42,979 nucleotides of DNA, from the NCBI GenBank assembly GCA_027317105.1, contig DAHVFH010000015.1, positions 1 through 42,979 on the forward strand, read 5' to 3'. How positions within the stretch are numbered: the stretch's first letter is position 1; each line of letters begins with the position of its first letter. This stretch comes from Cytophagales bacterium (lineage in GTDB: Bacteria; Bacteroidota; Bacteroidia; Cytophagales; Cyclobacteriaceae). The notes beneath the pieces were generated by a model, which saw nothing but the letters and a program-made list of their open reading frames with translations, had not been told where the DNA came from and searched no databases. The translations under genes were made by a program, and so were the position numbers. Below are positions 32,142-41,245 of this stretch, in pieces.

Positions 32142-32957
32142 TTACCAAGAATCGCTCGATCCGCCACCGCCAAAACTTCCACCACCGCCAAAGTCGGAAC
32201 CGGAGCCCCATGAATCCGAACTGCGGCCACCGCCACCAAGTCCACCCATAAGCGCACCGGCCGCTAAATAACCGCCTATTCCCCCGCCTCCACCGCGTCT
32301 TCTTGACGCAATAATCAGAATTACAATGACGATGATGATGGTTGCTATGGGTGATCGTCCACCACGCTTACGAGCTGGAGGTTCATTATTCACATATTCC
32401 CCGCGAATAGCTTGAATGATAGCGACTACCCCAGCCTTCACCCCGCCTTCATAATCGCCTTGACGAAAATGAGGGGTGATTTCATTTCTGTTAATACGGC
32501 TGGAGAGCGCATCGGTCAGCACCCCTTCCAGTCCCTGGCCCACTTCAATGCGCACCTTTCGATCTTGAATGGACACAAGCAACAGCACTCCGTTATCATT
32601 TTTTTTGGTGCCGATTTTCCACGCCTCGACCACCCGAATGCCATATCCATCAATGTCTTCACCTTCAAGAGATGGGACAATTAAGACAGCAATCTGGTTG
32701 GAAGTGGAATCACGTTCAGCTTTTAGTATAGCTTCTAATTGTGCTTTTGTAGCGGGGGATAAAACATTGGCTTCGTCATGGACCCATACACCACCGTGTT
32801 CAGGAACAGCGCGCTGTGCGAAAGATGGTTGAATTAGGAAAAGTAGGCAGTAGGCAGTAAGCAGTAGGCATCTAGCAGTAGACAATTGACAACCGTCAAT
32901 TGACAAAGTTTTGTCAACTGTAATTTGTCTTTTGTCAATTTTTTCAGAATAAATCAT
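32142..32957 (-). CDS. TPM-domain exported protein, paralogue with repeat-encoded signal peptide
   Basis: A 271-residue paralogue of the next gene, with which it shares VHDEANVL, STSNQIAVLIVPSLEGEDIDGYG, NGVLLLVSIQDRKVRIEVGQGLEGVLTDALSSRI and GDYEGGVKAGV. After the TPM domain come one transmembrane helix (PIATIIIVIVILII), an Arg/Gly stretch and a Gly/Ser-rich tail ending SSDSW. The N-terminus is odd: residues ~6-40, including most of the hydrophobic core (ARCLLLTAYCLLFLI), are encoded by short DNA repeats at 32843-32943, and no other start gives a signal peptide ending PSFAQ. Probably a membrane-anchored periplasmic protein; function unknown. Confidence 0.83.
   Translation of the reverse strand: MIYSEKIDKRQITVDKTLSIDGCQLSTARCLLLTAYCLLFLIQPSFAQRAVPEHGGVWVHDEANVLSPATKAQLEAILKAERDSTSNQIAVLIVPSLEGEDIDGYGIRVVEAWKIGTKKNDNGVLLLVSIQDRKVRIEVGQGLEGVLTDALSSRINRNEITPHFRQGDYEGGVKAGVVAIIQAIRGEYVNNEPPARKRGGRSPIATIIIVIVILIIASRRRGGGGGIGGYLAAGALMGGLGGGGRSSDSWGSGSDFGGGGSFGGGGSSDSW
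32843..32943. repeat. Composite simple repeat encoding a signal peptide
   Basis: Four heptamers (GTAGGCA, one copy GTAAGCA) lie at 32843-32870, followed by GCAGTAG, then several CAATTGAC / TTGTCAA units to about 32943. Both unit types are familiar as dispersed intergenic repeats in Bacteroidota. Here they lie inside the 5' end of the TPM gene and stay in frame for ~35 codons. Confidence 0.7.
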
Positions 32958-32996
32958 TTGTTGAAATTGAGTTGTTGTAGTTTATAACTTAGATAC

Positions 32997-33647
32997 TCAC
33001 TCGATTCTGAGATCATCTTTCAACTCATTCACGTCATCGGCTGTTTTCAAAAATCCTTTTTCCAAAAGAATCTCTCCGCAACGAAGGATAGCCGCCTCAA
33101 TTCCTTCCACTACTTTGCCCATGCGAATATTTTGAATGATTCCTTGTACCAATTTGTCCCACTCTTTTTGTTCAACCATCTTGGTAATGCCGCGGTCGGC
33201 AATGACCATCACTTCGTGTTCAAAAAAGGAGATGAAAATCATGATGCCAGTCCGATGGCGGGTATTAAAAACTTCCTCTTGAAGGAAAGCGGTCTCTGCC
33301 CGTTGGCGGGTGGCATGGTCAAGGTGCTGTTGGGGGATAAAGATCCTTTTTATAAGATCGACATAGTTGGAAGCCAAGCCTCCTACAAGCCCAACTAAAA
33401 CCACGGAAAGAAAGATGAGTAAAGGATCGTAAATGGCCAACGAAGGCATATACCGATCAAAAAAAATCATGGCCACGAAGGCTAATGATCCTGCCACAAT
33501 GGCCGCCCGATAATTGGCCACGGAATAAACCTCGCTCTTCTCAACAAATACCGGAACAATTTCACCGGATATTTTACTTTCAGCCTGGCGCACAGCGGCT
33601 TTGATACGATCAAGGTCTTCGGTGCTAAATCTTTTTTGAAGTGACAT
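32997..33647 (-). CDS. TPM-domain membrane protein (third, divergent)
   Basis: A 216-residue protein of the same superfamily but different layout: no signal peptide, a short N-terminal part of the TPM fold (LDRIKAAVRQAESKISGEIVPVFVEKSEVY), two transmembrane helices (about 47-65 and 75-92), then the C-terminal TPM half (NTRHRTGIMIFISFFEHEVMVIADRGI... GKVVEGIEAAILRCGEIL). It is the first of three consecutive TPM genes on the minus strand. In many Bacteroidota such pairs follow a lemA gene; none is visible here. Function unknown. Confidence 0.82.
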   Translation of the reverse strand: MSLQKRFSTEDLDRIKAAVRQAESKISGEIVPVFVEKSEVYSVANYRAAIVAGSLAFVAMIFFDRYMPSLAIYDPLLIFLSVVLVGLVGGLASNYVDLIKRIFIPQQHLDHATRQRAETAFLQEEVFNTRHRTGIMIFISFFEHEVMVIADRGITKMVEQKEWDKLVQGIIQNIRMGKVVEGIEAAILRCGEILLEKGFLKTADDVNELKDDLRIE

Positions 33648-33774
33648 GATATGGGCGATCTATTATTGAGGTTAAGTTACTAAAAGGTAAAGTTAGTATT
33701 TGCCAACCGCATTATAAACCCACATCAGGTTTTAAAACCAGATTACTTCAATCCAGGATGATCAATGAATAAGC

Positions 33775-36700
33775 CTATTTCCGAGGCATTCGCACCGCGC
33801 CAATTCCTGCATCCCAAAGTTGCTTGGTATAACCCGGAACATCTTTATTGATAATTTCCAGGGCGCGTTTATTTAACACGACCCATTCTACGGTGAGTTC
33901 GGCCAGCCGATCGTGATTGGGCTTGGTCACCTTAGGAATATCGCTTTCGGTATGGTTAATCAGAAAGAGATAATTGGCCGTGAATTTATTTTCGTAGTTG
34001 TCCACATCGTCATACGCTTTGGCTTTTCGTTGCACCATGTCATCATCCCAGGCTTTCATTTTTTTGACCAAGTCCTTTCCTGCTTTTTTCAGTGTCGTGT
34101 ATTTATCACCGTCAGGTAAATCTTTCAGGACGGCCTCCAATTGCAGACGCATTTTTTCAATATTGTTTACTTTATGGTGCATATCGTTCAAGGTATCTTC
34201 CATCGCCACCATAAATTTGTCATACTCAGCGTAGGTTTCTGGTGTAGTTGGATACAATGGGTTGGGCAAAATCTTGCACTCTGTTTTGCTCTCTGCATTG
34301 CCGTACTTTAAACTAATGGAATACGTGCCTGGTGAAGCCTTATGTCCATGAAAATTACTTTCTATATACACTTCAGGAACTCCTTTCATGGTGGGATAGC
34401 GCATATCCCAAACGAAGCGATTCAGTCCTTTCTTTTTCGAAAGGAGGGGCTCGGCTTGAGGCCCGCCATCATACTTTTTAAACGAGTCGTCTTTTTTGGA
34501 AGAGAACGCGTGCACAAGTTTTCCTGCGGCATCGCGTATTTCCATTTTTATATGAATGGAGTCGGGCAGCTTTGGCACATTGTAATAAATAACTACTCCG
34601 TTAGCCGGATTTATTCCCTGAAACGTGTCGGTGCCTTTACCATCGAGGGAAGATCGGTTCATCGCACTCCCCCAGTTTCCAATAATCGCATCGTCCGGTT
34701 TGTAAATCTTTAAGTTATCCTCTAAACCAGAACGTTGGCGTAACAAGTCAAGGTCATCAAGTATCCAAAATGCCCGACCCATCGTTGCGACCAATAAATC
34801 ACCGTGATGAATTTTCAGGTCGGTGATTGGTGTTACCGGCAAATTCAATTGAAAGGCTTGCCACGTTGTTCCGCCATTCCAACTGATATACATACCTGTT
34901 TCTGTTCCGGCATAGAGTAATCCTTTTCGTGTATCGTCTTCGCGGATCACGCGGGTGTAAGCACCTGTCGGAATGCCGCTACTGATATTTATCCAGGTCT
35001 TGCCGTAGTCGGTTGTTTTATAAAGTGCGGGAGTAAAGTCGTTGAATTTATATCTCGTGGTGGCAATGTACGCTGTGGCAGCATCGTGCGGTGAGACTTC
35101 AATGGAATTGATCAGGCATTCCGCCAAGCCTTTTGGTGTCACGTTGGCCCAAGTTTTTCCTCCATCGTGTGTTAGTTGCACGTAGCCGTCATCACTGCCT
35201 GTCCAGATCACTCCTTTTTCAGTAGGCGATTCCAAAATGTAGGTTAATGTGCCGTAGTTTTCTGCGCCAACTGCCTCTACCGTATAAGGACCACCGCCTT
35301 TGCCTTGCTTGTCTTTTTCGTTGCGTGTCAGATCAGGCGATGCCTCGTCCCACGTTACACCATTGTCGCGTGTGCGAAGCAAAAATTGTGAGCCATGATA
35401 GAACGTATTGGGTTCATGCTTTGACCAAATAATGGGAGCGCTCCAATTGAAACGATACTTCATGTCTTTCGAAGCGCGACCTAAATATTGAATGGGCGCA
35501 GCCATAATGTTGGTGCTGGCATTGGCTGCTACATCTAATGCATCGATGGTGCCCAGATAGCTTCCTCCTAGCACTAATTTTGGATCGTCTGGATTGAAGG
35601 CAAGAAAAGCACTTTCGCCACCGGCAGAGTGATGCCAGTTGCGTTCTGATATTCCCCGACTGCCCAGCGCCAGATTTTCAATACGCACGGAAGTGTTGTC
35701 TTGTTGACCGCCATACAACCGATAAGGGAAAACGTTATCGGCATTCACTCGGTAAATTTGAGCGGTCGGCATATTGTTGCTGATGAGCGACCAGCTTTTT
35801 CCGGAATTAAAACTAATGCTCGCTCCGCCATCGTCAGCTAAGATCATGTTTTTAGAATTAGTTGGGTTAATCCACAGATTGTGTGTATCGCCATGCCAGC
35901 CGGATAAATGCTCCCATGTTTTGCCACCATCAATGGATCGCAGTGCAGGGGCACTCATTACATAAACCACATTTTCGTCTTGTGTATCAGGAAATACTTC
36001 GATGTAATACCATGCACGTTGTAAAAGCTCATGGTTGCCACTTACTTTCGTCCATTTTTTTCCAGCATCGGCAGAAACAAATAAGCCACCGGTCTCTTTT
36101 TGCGTATCACTTTCTATCAGCGCAAACACTTTATCCGGATTTGCCCGACTAACGGCAATAGCCATTTTACCCATCTCTTTCGGCAAGCCGTTTTCCATTC
36201 TTTCCCAAGTGTTTCCACCATCTATTGATTTGTATAGCCCACTACCCGGACCACCACTGATTACTTTCCAGGGAAGCCGCTGATGGTACCACATCGCGGC
36301 ATAAAGAACTTTCGGGTTGCTCATATCCATGGAGAGTTCCGAACATCCCGTAAGGTCGTTCACAAACAATACACGAGTCCAGGTGACGCCACCGTTAATC
36401 GATTTATAAATGCCTCGGTCTTGCGTAGGCCCATTGATTGCGCCTTGAGCAGCAACCAAAACAAAGTCCGGGTTTTTTGGATGAATAACAATACGTGAGA
36501 TCTGCAAGGTTTTTTCCAACCCCATGCTCTTCCAGGTTTTTCCTCCGTCATAAGATTTATAAACACCATCGCCATAGGTAGTCATTACACCCCGAGGCGC
36601 ATGTTCGCCCATGCCCACGTATACAATGTTGGGGTCACTTTCAGAAACAGCAACGGCACCAACCGAACTGGTTTTGAAATAGCCATCCGAAATATTGTTC

Positions 36701-36921
36701 CAGCTCACACCGGCATCTTCGGTCTTCCACAAGCCACCACCCGTGGTGCCCATGTAATAGGTCAAGGGATCGCCCACCACACCCGTTGCGCACACCGAAC
36801 GCCCACCCCGGAAGGGGCCGATGTTCCTGTATTTTACATATTTGAAAACGCTATCGAGGTTTTGGGCTTCACTGGCAGCGGCAAAGAATATCAAAAACAG
36901 CGGTAGAAGAATTTTTTTCAT
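33775..36921 (-). CDS. Exported BNR/sortilin-like repeat protein (VPS10-type glycosidase-like)
   Basis: A 1048-residue exported protein read from the ATG at 36921 (MKKILLPLFLIFFAAASEAQ), which gives an excellent signal peptide; the frame extends 26 codons upstream without merit. It is made of BNR/Asp-box beta-propeller blades, with repeats such as GLWKTEDAGVSWNNIS, GVYKSYDGGKTWKSM, GIYKSINGGVTWTRV and GLYKSIDGGNTWERM. The opening KYRNIGPFRGGRSVCATGVVGDP is typical of the large Bacteroidota/Acidobacteria family annotated as WD40/YVTN/BNR-like or sortilin. A C-terminal ~250 residues is a beta domain plus helices. Such proteins are often near peptidases; here an S9 peptidase is divergent. No catalytic site is proven for the family. 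Confidence 0.85.
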   Translation of the reverse strand: MKKILLPLFLIFFAAASEAQNLDSVFKYVKYRNIGPFRGGRSVCATGVVGDPLTYYMGTTGGGLWKTEDAGVSWNNISDGYFKTSSVGAVAVSESDPNIVYVGMGEHAPRGVMTTYGDGVYKSYDGGKTWKSMGLEKTLQISRIVIHPKNPDFVLVAAQGAINGPTQDRGIYKSINGGVTWTRVLFVNDLTGCSELSMDMSNPKVLYAAMWYHQRLPWKVISGGPGSGLYKSIDGGNTWERMENGLPKEMGKMAIAVSRANPDKVFALIESDTQKETGGLFVSADAGKKWTKVSGNHELLQRAWYYIEVFPDTQDENVVYVMSAPALRSIDGGKTWEHLSGWHGDTHNLWINPTNSKNMILADDGGASISFNSGKSWSLISNNMPTAQIYRVNADNVFPYRLYGGQQDNTSVRIENLALGSRGISERNWHHSAGGESAFLAFNPDDPKLVLGGSYLGTIDALDVAANASTNIMAAPIQYLGRASKDMKYRFNWSAPIIWSKHEPNTFYHGSQFLLRTRDNGVTWDEASPDLTRNEKDKQGKGGGPYTVEAVGAENYGTLTYILESPTEKGVIWTGSDDGYVQLTHDGGKTWANVTPKGLAECLINSIEVSPHDAATAYIATTRYKFNDFTPALYKTTDYGKTWINISSGIPTGAYTRVIREDDTRKGLLYAGTETGMYISWNGGTTWQAFQLNLPVTPITDLKIHHGDLLVATMGRAFWILDDLDLLRQRSGLEDNLKIYKPDDAIIGNWGSAMNRSSLDGKGTDTFQGINPANGVVIYYNVPKLPDSIHIKMEIRDAAGKLVHAFSSKKDDSFKKYDGGPQAEPLLSKKKGLNRFVWDMRYPTMKGVPEVYIESNFHGHKASPGTYSISLKYGNAESKTECKILPNPLYPTTPETYAEYDKFMVAMEDTLNDMHHKVNNIEKMRLQLEAVLKDLPDGDKYTTLKKAGKDLVKKMKAWDDDMVQRKAKAYDDVDNYENKFTANYLFLINHTESDIPKVTKPNHDRLAELTVEWVVLNKRALEIINKDVPGYTKQLWDAGIGAVRMPRK

Positions 36922-36952
36922 TGAAAGGCAATTTAGGTTGCCGTCAATATAC

Positions 36953-36978
36953 GAATGATTTGAATTTTGAATGATTTG
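36953..36978. repeat. 10-bp direct repeat in the divergent intergenic region
   Basis: GAATGATTTG occurs at 36953-36962 and 36969-36978, start to start 16 bp, upstream of the BNR protein start. It could be a regulator site or part of the local TTTGAA-rich low-complexity sequence. Confidence 0.3.
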
Positions 36979-37051
36979 ATTTATTTGAAAGGCATTCATG
37001 GCTCTTAATTTGGAGAGGAGAAACCTTATTTTAGCTTCCGTTTATCATAAA

Positions 37052-37059
37052 TATGTTTG
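37052..37059 (+). promoter_or_regulatory. Candidate -7 box for the S9 peptidase gene
   Basis: TATGTTTG fits TAnnTTTG and lies 40-46 bp before the likely ATG. It overlaps the first in-frame ATG (37057), which supports the downstream start. No clear -33 element. Confidence 0.4.
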
Positions 37060-37098
37060 ATTGGAATATGTTTTCGCTCAATTTGGAATTTCATAAAC

Positions 37099-39261
37099 AT
37101 GACAATGAAACTACTCAAAACGCTTACCTTGGTAATGTTGGCTTTGGTCGGCCGTTCCCAAACAAAATCCCCTATTGTAGCCTCCGATCTGATGAAGATT
37201 GTTACGACCAACAACATCCAAATCTCTCCCGATGGCCATAAAGCAATCACCGTGGTAGTGCGCAAGGCAGTGAAAAATGAAAACGAATATTATTACACAA
37301 AACAGTTGTACTTGCTTGATTTGGAAGGGAAAAACGAACCACTTCAACTCACCTTTGGTGAACGGAATGACGGCCAGCCCCAATGGAGTCCTGATTGTAA
37401 GCAAATAGCTTTTACGCGAACGGATGGAGACAAATCACAAATCTGGCTTTTGCCGTTGATCGGAGGCGAAGCGCACGTGCTGACCAAGGCAGAGCACGGA
37501 GCCAGCAATCCCCGTTGGTCACCCGATGGCAAACAAATTCTTTTTTCTTCCTCCATCCCAATTTATTCAATCGAGGGCAAAACCCCATGGATTTATGAAA
37601 GGCCTGAACGAGCACAGGGCGATGAACCAAATTTCAAAAATATGAAAGCCCATGAAAAGAAAAAAGTGAAAAACAGCCCGGATGGTTCACTCGCAGATGT
37701 ACGAGCCTGGCTTGCCAAAAATGCGAGTGAGCGTAATCCGCGCGTGCTAAATCGGCAAAATCTTCAGGGTGAATTGAATTTGCAACCCGATGAAAAATTT
37801 TCGCATTTATTTTTAATCGATGCAGAGGGCGGGGATAAAACGATTCAACTTACGGAAGGGTTTCAAAGTTTCACCAATGCAGACTGGTCACCCGATGGAA
37901 AGAATATCATATGTGATTCAAGGGCGACAACCTTGCATCCTGATCGGGAGCGTGACTCGGAGATTTGGATTATCGATGTCACTTCAAGGCAGCAAAAGCA
38001 ATTATTGCATTGGGATGGCTATAGCAGTCGTAATCCATCTTTCTCACCCGATGGCCTTTCCATTTTATTTCATGCCAATACAACTAATGGAAGGTTTTAT
38101 TCGCAGTCGATTATTGCAACAGTAAGTGCAACTGGAGAGAAACCGGCTCTCTTAACCAGTGCATTGAATCGAGATGCCGGCCATTCGGTTTGGTCAGCAG
38201 ATTCCAAAGCAGTTTATTTTACCGCACAGACTGACGGAGATATTCCGTTGTACAGCATTCCTGCAAAAGGTGGTACCATATCCAAACTCATAGGCAATGA
38301 CAGCAGTATTAATGATTTTGATCTGAAGGGAAATCACATGGTGTATGCACTTACGGAAACAAAAAATCCTTGGGAAATTTATTCGTACGCTTTAAATGAA
38401 AAAACTGAAAAACAAATCACCAAGTTTAATGAAGGTTGGCTAAGTGAAAAACAAATTAGTATGCCAAAGGAATATTGGTTGACCCGACCTGATGGCACCA
38501 AAGTTGAATATTGGGTGATGGATCCAATAGGAAAAAAGGAAGGCACAAAATATCCTACAATCCTTAACATCCATGGTGGCCCCTCTGCGATGTGGGGTCC
38601 TGGAATTTTTTCGATGTGGCATGAATATCAACTAGAAAGCAGCTGGGGTTATGGTTTGGTCTATTGTAACCCGCGCGGCAGCGGAGGCTATGGCGATAAA
38701 TTCAAACGCGCCAACTTTAAAGATTGGGGTACGAGCCCGGCCAACGATATACTTGCTTCACTCGATGAAGCCGTGAAAAACAATTCATGGATCGACAAAG
38801 ATGATCTTTTTGTGGAAGGTGGAAGTTATGCTGGCTACATGGTGGCCTGGATTGTCGGCCATGATAATCGGTTCAAGGCAGCTAACGCCCAACGTGGCGT
38901 GTACGACCTCACCACCTTTATGGGCGAAGGCAACGCGTGGCGATTGGTGCCTGATCATTTTGGCGGCTACCCGTGGGACAAGGGAACACAAAAATTATTG
39001 GATGCCAACTCACCTTATTCATTTGTGAACAACATCAACACACCGCTGTTGATTATTCATGGCGATCAGGATTTGCGCACTGGGGTAATTCAATCAGAGA
39101 TGTTGTATAAGAGTTTGAAAATTTTGAACAAGCCAGTGGAATATATTCGTTACCCGAAAGAAGGCCATGAACTCACCCGAAGCGGAAATCCGGGAAGGAT
39201 GATGGATCACATGCTTCGCGTGATCGAATTTTTTGAGCGATACGCCAAGCATCCGAATTAG
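37099..39261 (+). CDS. S9 family peptidase (prolyl oligopeptidase / acylaminoacyl-peptidase type), exported
   Basis: A 720-residue serine peptidase. I start it at the ATG at 37099 (MTMKLLKTLTLVMLALVGRSQ), which gives a signal peptide; 37105 is equally possible, while 37057 lies in the probable promoter. The N-terminal two thirds form a TolB-like propeller (repeats such as QPQWSPDCKQIAFT, NPRWSPDGKQILFS, NADWSPDGKNI). The C-terminal alpha/beta-hydrolase domain has nucleophile Ser in GGSYAGYM (about residue 576), Asp in HGDQDLRTG and His in KEGHEL. Such enzymes cut short peptides in the periplasm. Divergent from the BNR protein, with which it shares a 177-bp control region. Confidence 0.93.
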   Translation: MTMKLLKTLTLVMLALVGRSQTKSPIVASDLMKIVTTNNIQISPDGHKAITVVVRKAVKNENEYYYTKQLYLLDLEGKNEPLQLTFGERNDGQPQWSPDCKQIAFTRTDGDKSQIWLLPLIGGEAHVLTKAEHGASNPRWSPDGKQILFSSSIPIYSIEGKTPWIYERPERAQGDEPNFKNMKAHEKKKVKNSPDGSLADVRAWLAKNASERNPRVLNRQNLQGELNLQPDEKFSHLFLIDAEGGDKTIQLTEGFQSFTNADWSPDGKNIICDSRATTLHPDRERDSEIWIIDVTSRQQKQLLHWDGYSSRNPSFSPDGLSILFHANTTNGRFYSQSIIATVSATGEKPALLTSALNRDAGHSVWSADSKAVYFTAQTDGDIPLYSIPAKGGTISKLIGNDSSINDFDLKGNHMVYALTETKNPWEIYSYALNEKTEKQITKFNEGWLSEKQISMPKEYWLTRPDGTKVEYWVMDPIGKKEGTKYPTILNIHGGPSAMWGPGIFSMWHEYQLESSWGYGLVYCNPRGSGGYGDKFKRANFKDWGTSPANDILASLDEAVKNNSWIDKDDLFVEGGSYAGYMVAWIVGHDNRFKAANAQRGVYDLTTFMGEGNAWRLVPDHFGGYPWDKGTQKLLDANSPYSFVNNINTPLLIIHGDQDLRTGVIQSEMLYKSLKILNKPVEYIRYPKEGHELTRSGNPGRMMDHMLRVIEFFERYAKHPN

Positions 39262-39391
39262 TAACGTTTTTGATGAAGTCTTTAAAAAAATCTACTTCAA
39301 AATATCCAACAAACGGTCTGTGCAAAGGGGTTAGAAGAGTTGCGTGAGGTAGGCTATTTGTTTGCGCTTATTCGGCCTATATCAATATAAA

Positions 39392-39423
39392 AAATTAGCC
39401 AACGATCTCTCATTGGCTAATTT
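39392..39423 (-). terminator. Rho-independent terminator downstream of rho
   Basis: AAATTAGCCAA (39392-39402) and TTGGCTAATTT (39413-39423) form a perfect 11-bp stem with a 10-nt loop. Read on the minus strand, the stem is followed by more T residues (TTTTTTAT in total), so it ends the rho transcript 24 bp after the stop. It may also act on the convergent peptidase transcript. Confidence 0.8.
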
Positions 39424-39446
39424 ATAAATTGATAATCGAAAATTAG

Positions 39447-41021
39447 TTACCCGTTCATCGACACCAAAAATTCTTCATTATTGCGTGTGCCTTTCATTTT
39501 TGATTGTAAAAACTCCATCGCCTCAATGGAATTCATATCGGCCATAAACTTGCGCAAAATCCATACCCGTTGCAGTTCTTCTTCTTTCATCAACAAGTCT
39601 TCACGTCTCGTACCGGAAGCAGGCACATCAATGGAAGGATATACCCTGCGGTTGGAGAGCTTGCGATCCAATTGCAACTCCATATTGCCCGTACCTTTAA
39701 ATTCTTCAAAAATAACCTCATCCATTTTTGATCCCGTATCGATAAGCGCTGTTGCGATAATCGTAAGGGATCCACCATTTTCAATTTTGCGAGCCGCTCC
39801 AAAGAAGCGTTTTGGTTTGTGCAAGGCGTTGGCGTCCACACCACCCGACAATATTTTTCCTGATGAAGGCACAACCGTGTTGTAAGCTCTTGCCAATCGC
39901 GTGATGGAATCGAGGAGGATTACGACATCATGGCCGCACTCTGTCATGCGTTTTGCTTTCTCTAACACGATGCTTGCTACTTTTACATGGCGATCGGCTT
40001 GTTCGTCAAAAGTGGAAGCGATCACTTCTGCATTCACGCTGCGCGCCATGTCTGTAACTTCTTCAGGGCGTTCATCAATCAAAAGGACGATCAAATAAAC
40101 TTCCGGATGGTTTTGGGCGATGGCGTTGGCAATATTTTTTAATAAAACAGTTTTTCCAGTCTTTGGCTGAGCCACGATCATTCCGCGCTGGCCTTTACCA
40201 ATAGGCGCGAATAAATCCAAAATACGCGTTGACATGTTATCAGGGGTAGTGCTCAGTTTCAATTTTTGCTCGGGGAACAATGGAGTCAGATACTCAAAAG
40301 CAACCCGATCGCGAATTTCTTCCGTAGTTTTTCCGTTGATGCTATCCACTTTTAACAGCGCAAAATATTTTTCGCCTTCTTTGGGCGGACGAATTTGCCC
40401 TTTCACCGTGTCTCCTAATTTTAAACCAAATAATTTTATTTGCGAGGGGGAAACATAAATATCATCGGGGCTGGCGAGGTAGTTATAATCGGAAGAACGA
40501 AGGAAGCCGTAGCCGTCTTGCATAATTTCAAGAACGCCTTCATTACTAACTACACCATCAAAATCCCGCACGTTGTTTTGTTTGGGCTGAGGGTTTGAAT
40601 TTTGGTTTTGGTTGGGATTAGGAGTTCTATGTTGAACAGGGCGTTCTTCACGAATTTCCGGTTGTGGTTGGCCATCTGAAGCTTGTGGAGCTTGAACTTC
40701 GGTAGGTTCGTCAAAGCTGGGCACACTTGGAGAAACTTCCTGATCCAAATTTTGGAGCATTTCTTCGCTGGAGAGTTCTTTAGCGGCTAAGGAGGCAGCG
40801 GCTGCCAATGGTGGCGCTACATTTTCGCGTTTTCGTGGCCTCATTTTGCGTTCTGCAGGCTCTGTCTTTGGCCCGGTTTCACTGCCAACTGCCTGTTGGT
40901 CCAGAATTTTATAAACGAGTTCTTCTTTGTTTAATTTTTTGGCGTTTTTTACGGCCAAGCCTTCGGCAATTTCTTTTAGCTCCGACAAGAGCTTTAGATT
41001 GAGATCATCAATGGTGTGCAT
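39447..41021 (-). CDS. rho: Transcription termination factor Rho, with N-terminal insertion
   Basis: A 524-residue hexameric RNA helicase read from the ATG at 41021; the frame includes one earlier TTG. Order: N-terminal Rho helix bundle (TIDDLNLKLLSELKEIAEGLAVKNAKKLNKEELVYKILDQQAV, 1-48), a low-complexity insertion (about 50-150) rich in Glu, Pro, Gln and Asn, a cold-shock RNA-binding domain (VLEIMQDGYGFLRSSDYNYLASPDDIYVSPSQI), and the ATPase with Walker A AQPKTGKTVLL, LIDERPEEVTDM and the Q-loop GKILSGGVDANALHKPKRFFGAARKIENGGSLTI. E. coli Rho is 419 residues; the excess is the insertion, common in Bacteroidota. Such insertions can add RNA binding or phase separation; that is inference here. 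Confidence 0.98.
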   Translation of the reverse strand: MHTIDDLNLKLLSELKEIAEGLAVKNAKKLNKEELVYKILDQQAVGSETGPKTEPAERKMRPRKRENVAPPLAAAASLAAKELSSEEMLQNLDQEVSPSVPSFDEPTEVQAPQASDGQPQPEIREERPVQHRTPNPNQNQNSNPQPKQNNVRDFDGVVSNEGVLEIMQDGYGFLRSSDYNYLASPDDIYVSPSQIKLFGLKLGDTVKGQIRPPKEGEKYFALLKVDSINGKTTEEIRDRVAFEYLTPLFPEQKLKLSTTPDNMSTRILDLFAPIGKGQRGMIVAQPKTGKTVLLKNIANAIAQNHPEVYLIVLLIDERPEEVTDMARSVNAEVIASTFDEQADRHVKVASIVLEKAKRMTECGHDVVILLDSITRLARAYNTVVPSSGKILSGGVDANALHKPKRFFGAARKIENGGSLTIIATALIDTGSKMDEVIFEEFKGTGNMELQLDRKLSNRRVYPSIDVPASGTRREDLLMKEEELQRVWILRKFMADMNSIEAMEFLQSKMKGTRNNEEFLVSMNG

Positions 41022-41220
41022 CAAAAAAGATATTGGTTGGAAATAATATTAAAACCTATAAAAAAAGGACATCAATAGAGAGAGAAACACTAGCGAACCG
41101 TTAACATCAAGTACAAAATATTTAAGGCTATATCGTTGAAGGCCTGGATTGGCCGCGATTGATTGTGCAATAATAGGGCTAATTCGATTACCAACAAACA
41201 ATAAGGAAAAAATTATTGGT

Positions 41221-41228
41221 TATTTTTG
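41221..41228 (+). promoter_or_regulatory. Candidate -7 box for serS
   Basis: TATTTTTG fits TAnnTTTG and ends 17 bp before the ATG at 41246. It lies just after the earlier in-frame TTG at 41216, arguing against that start. No clear -33. Confidence 0.4.
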
Positions 41229-41245
41229 ACGACTTAAATCAAGTT

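Noticed and set aside
32099..32257. N-terminal extension of the TPM protein at 31157-32098
   Set aside because: The extension overlaps the Gly-rich 3' end of the upstream TPM gene; the ATG at 32098 gives a proper signal peptide.
32843..32943. CRISPR-like array
   Set aside because: Units are only 7-10 bp with no unique spacers; it is a composite simple repeat within a gene.
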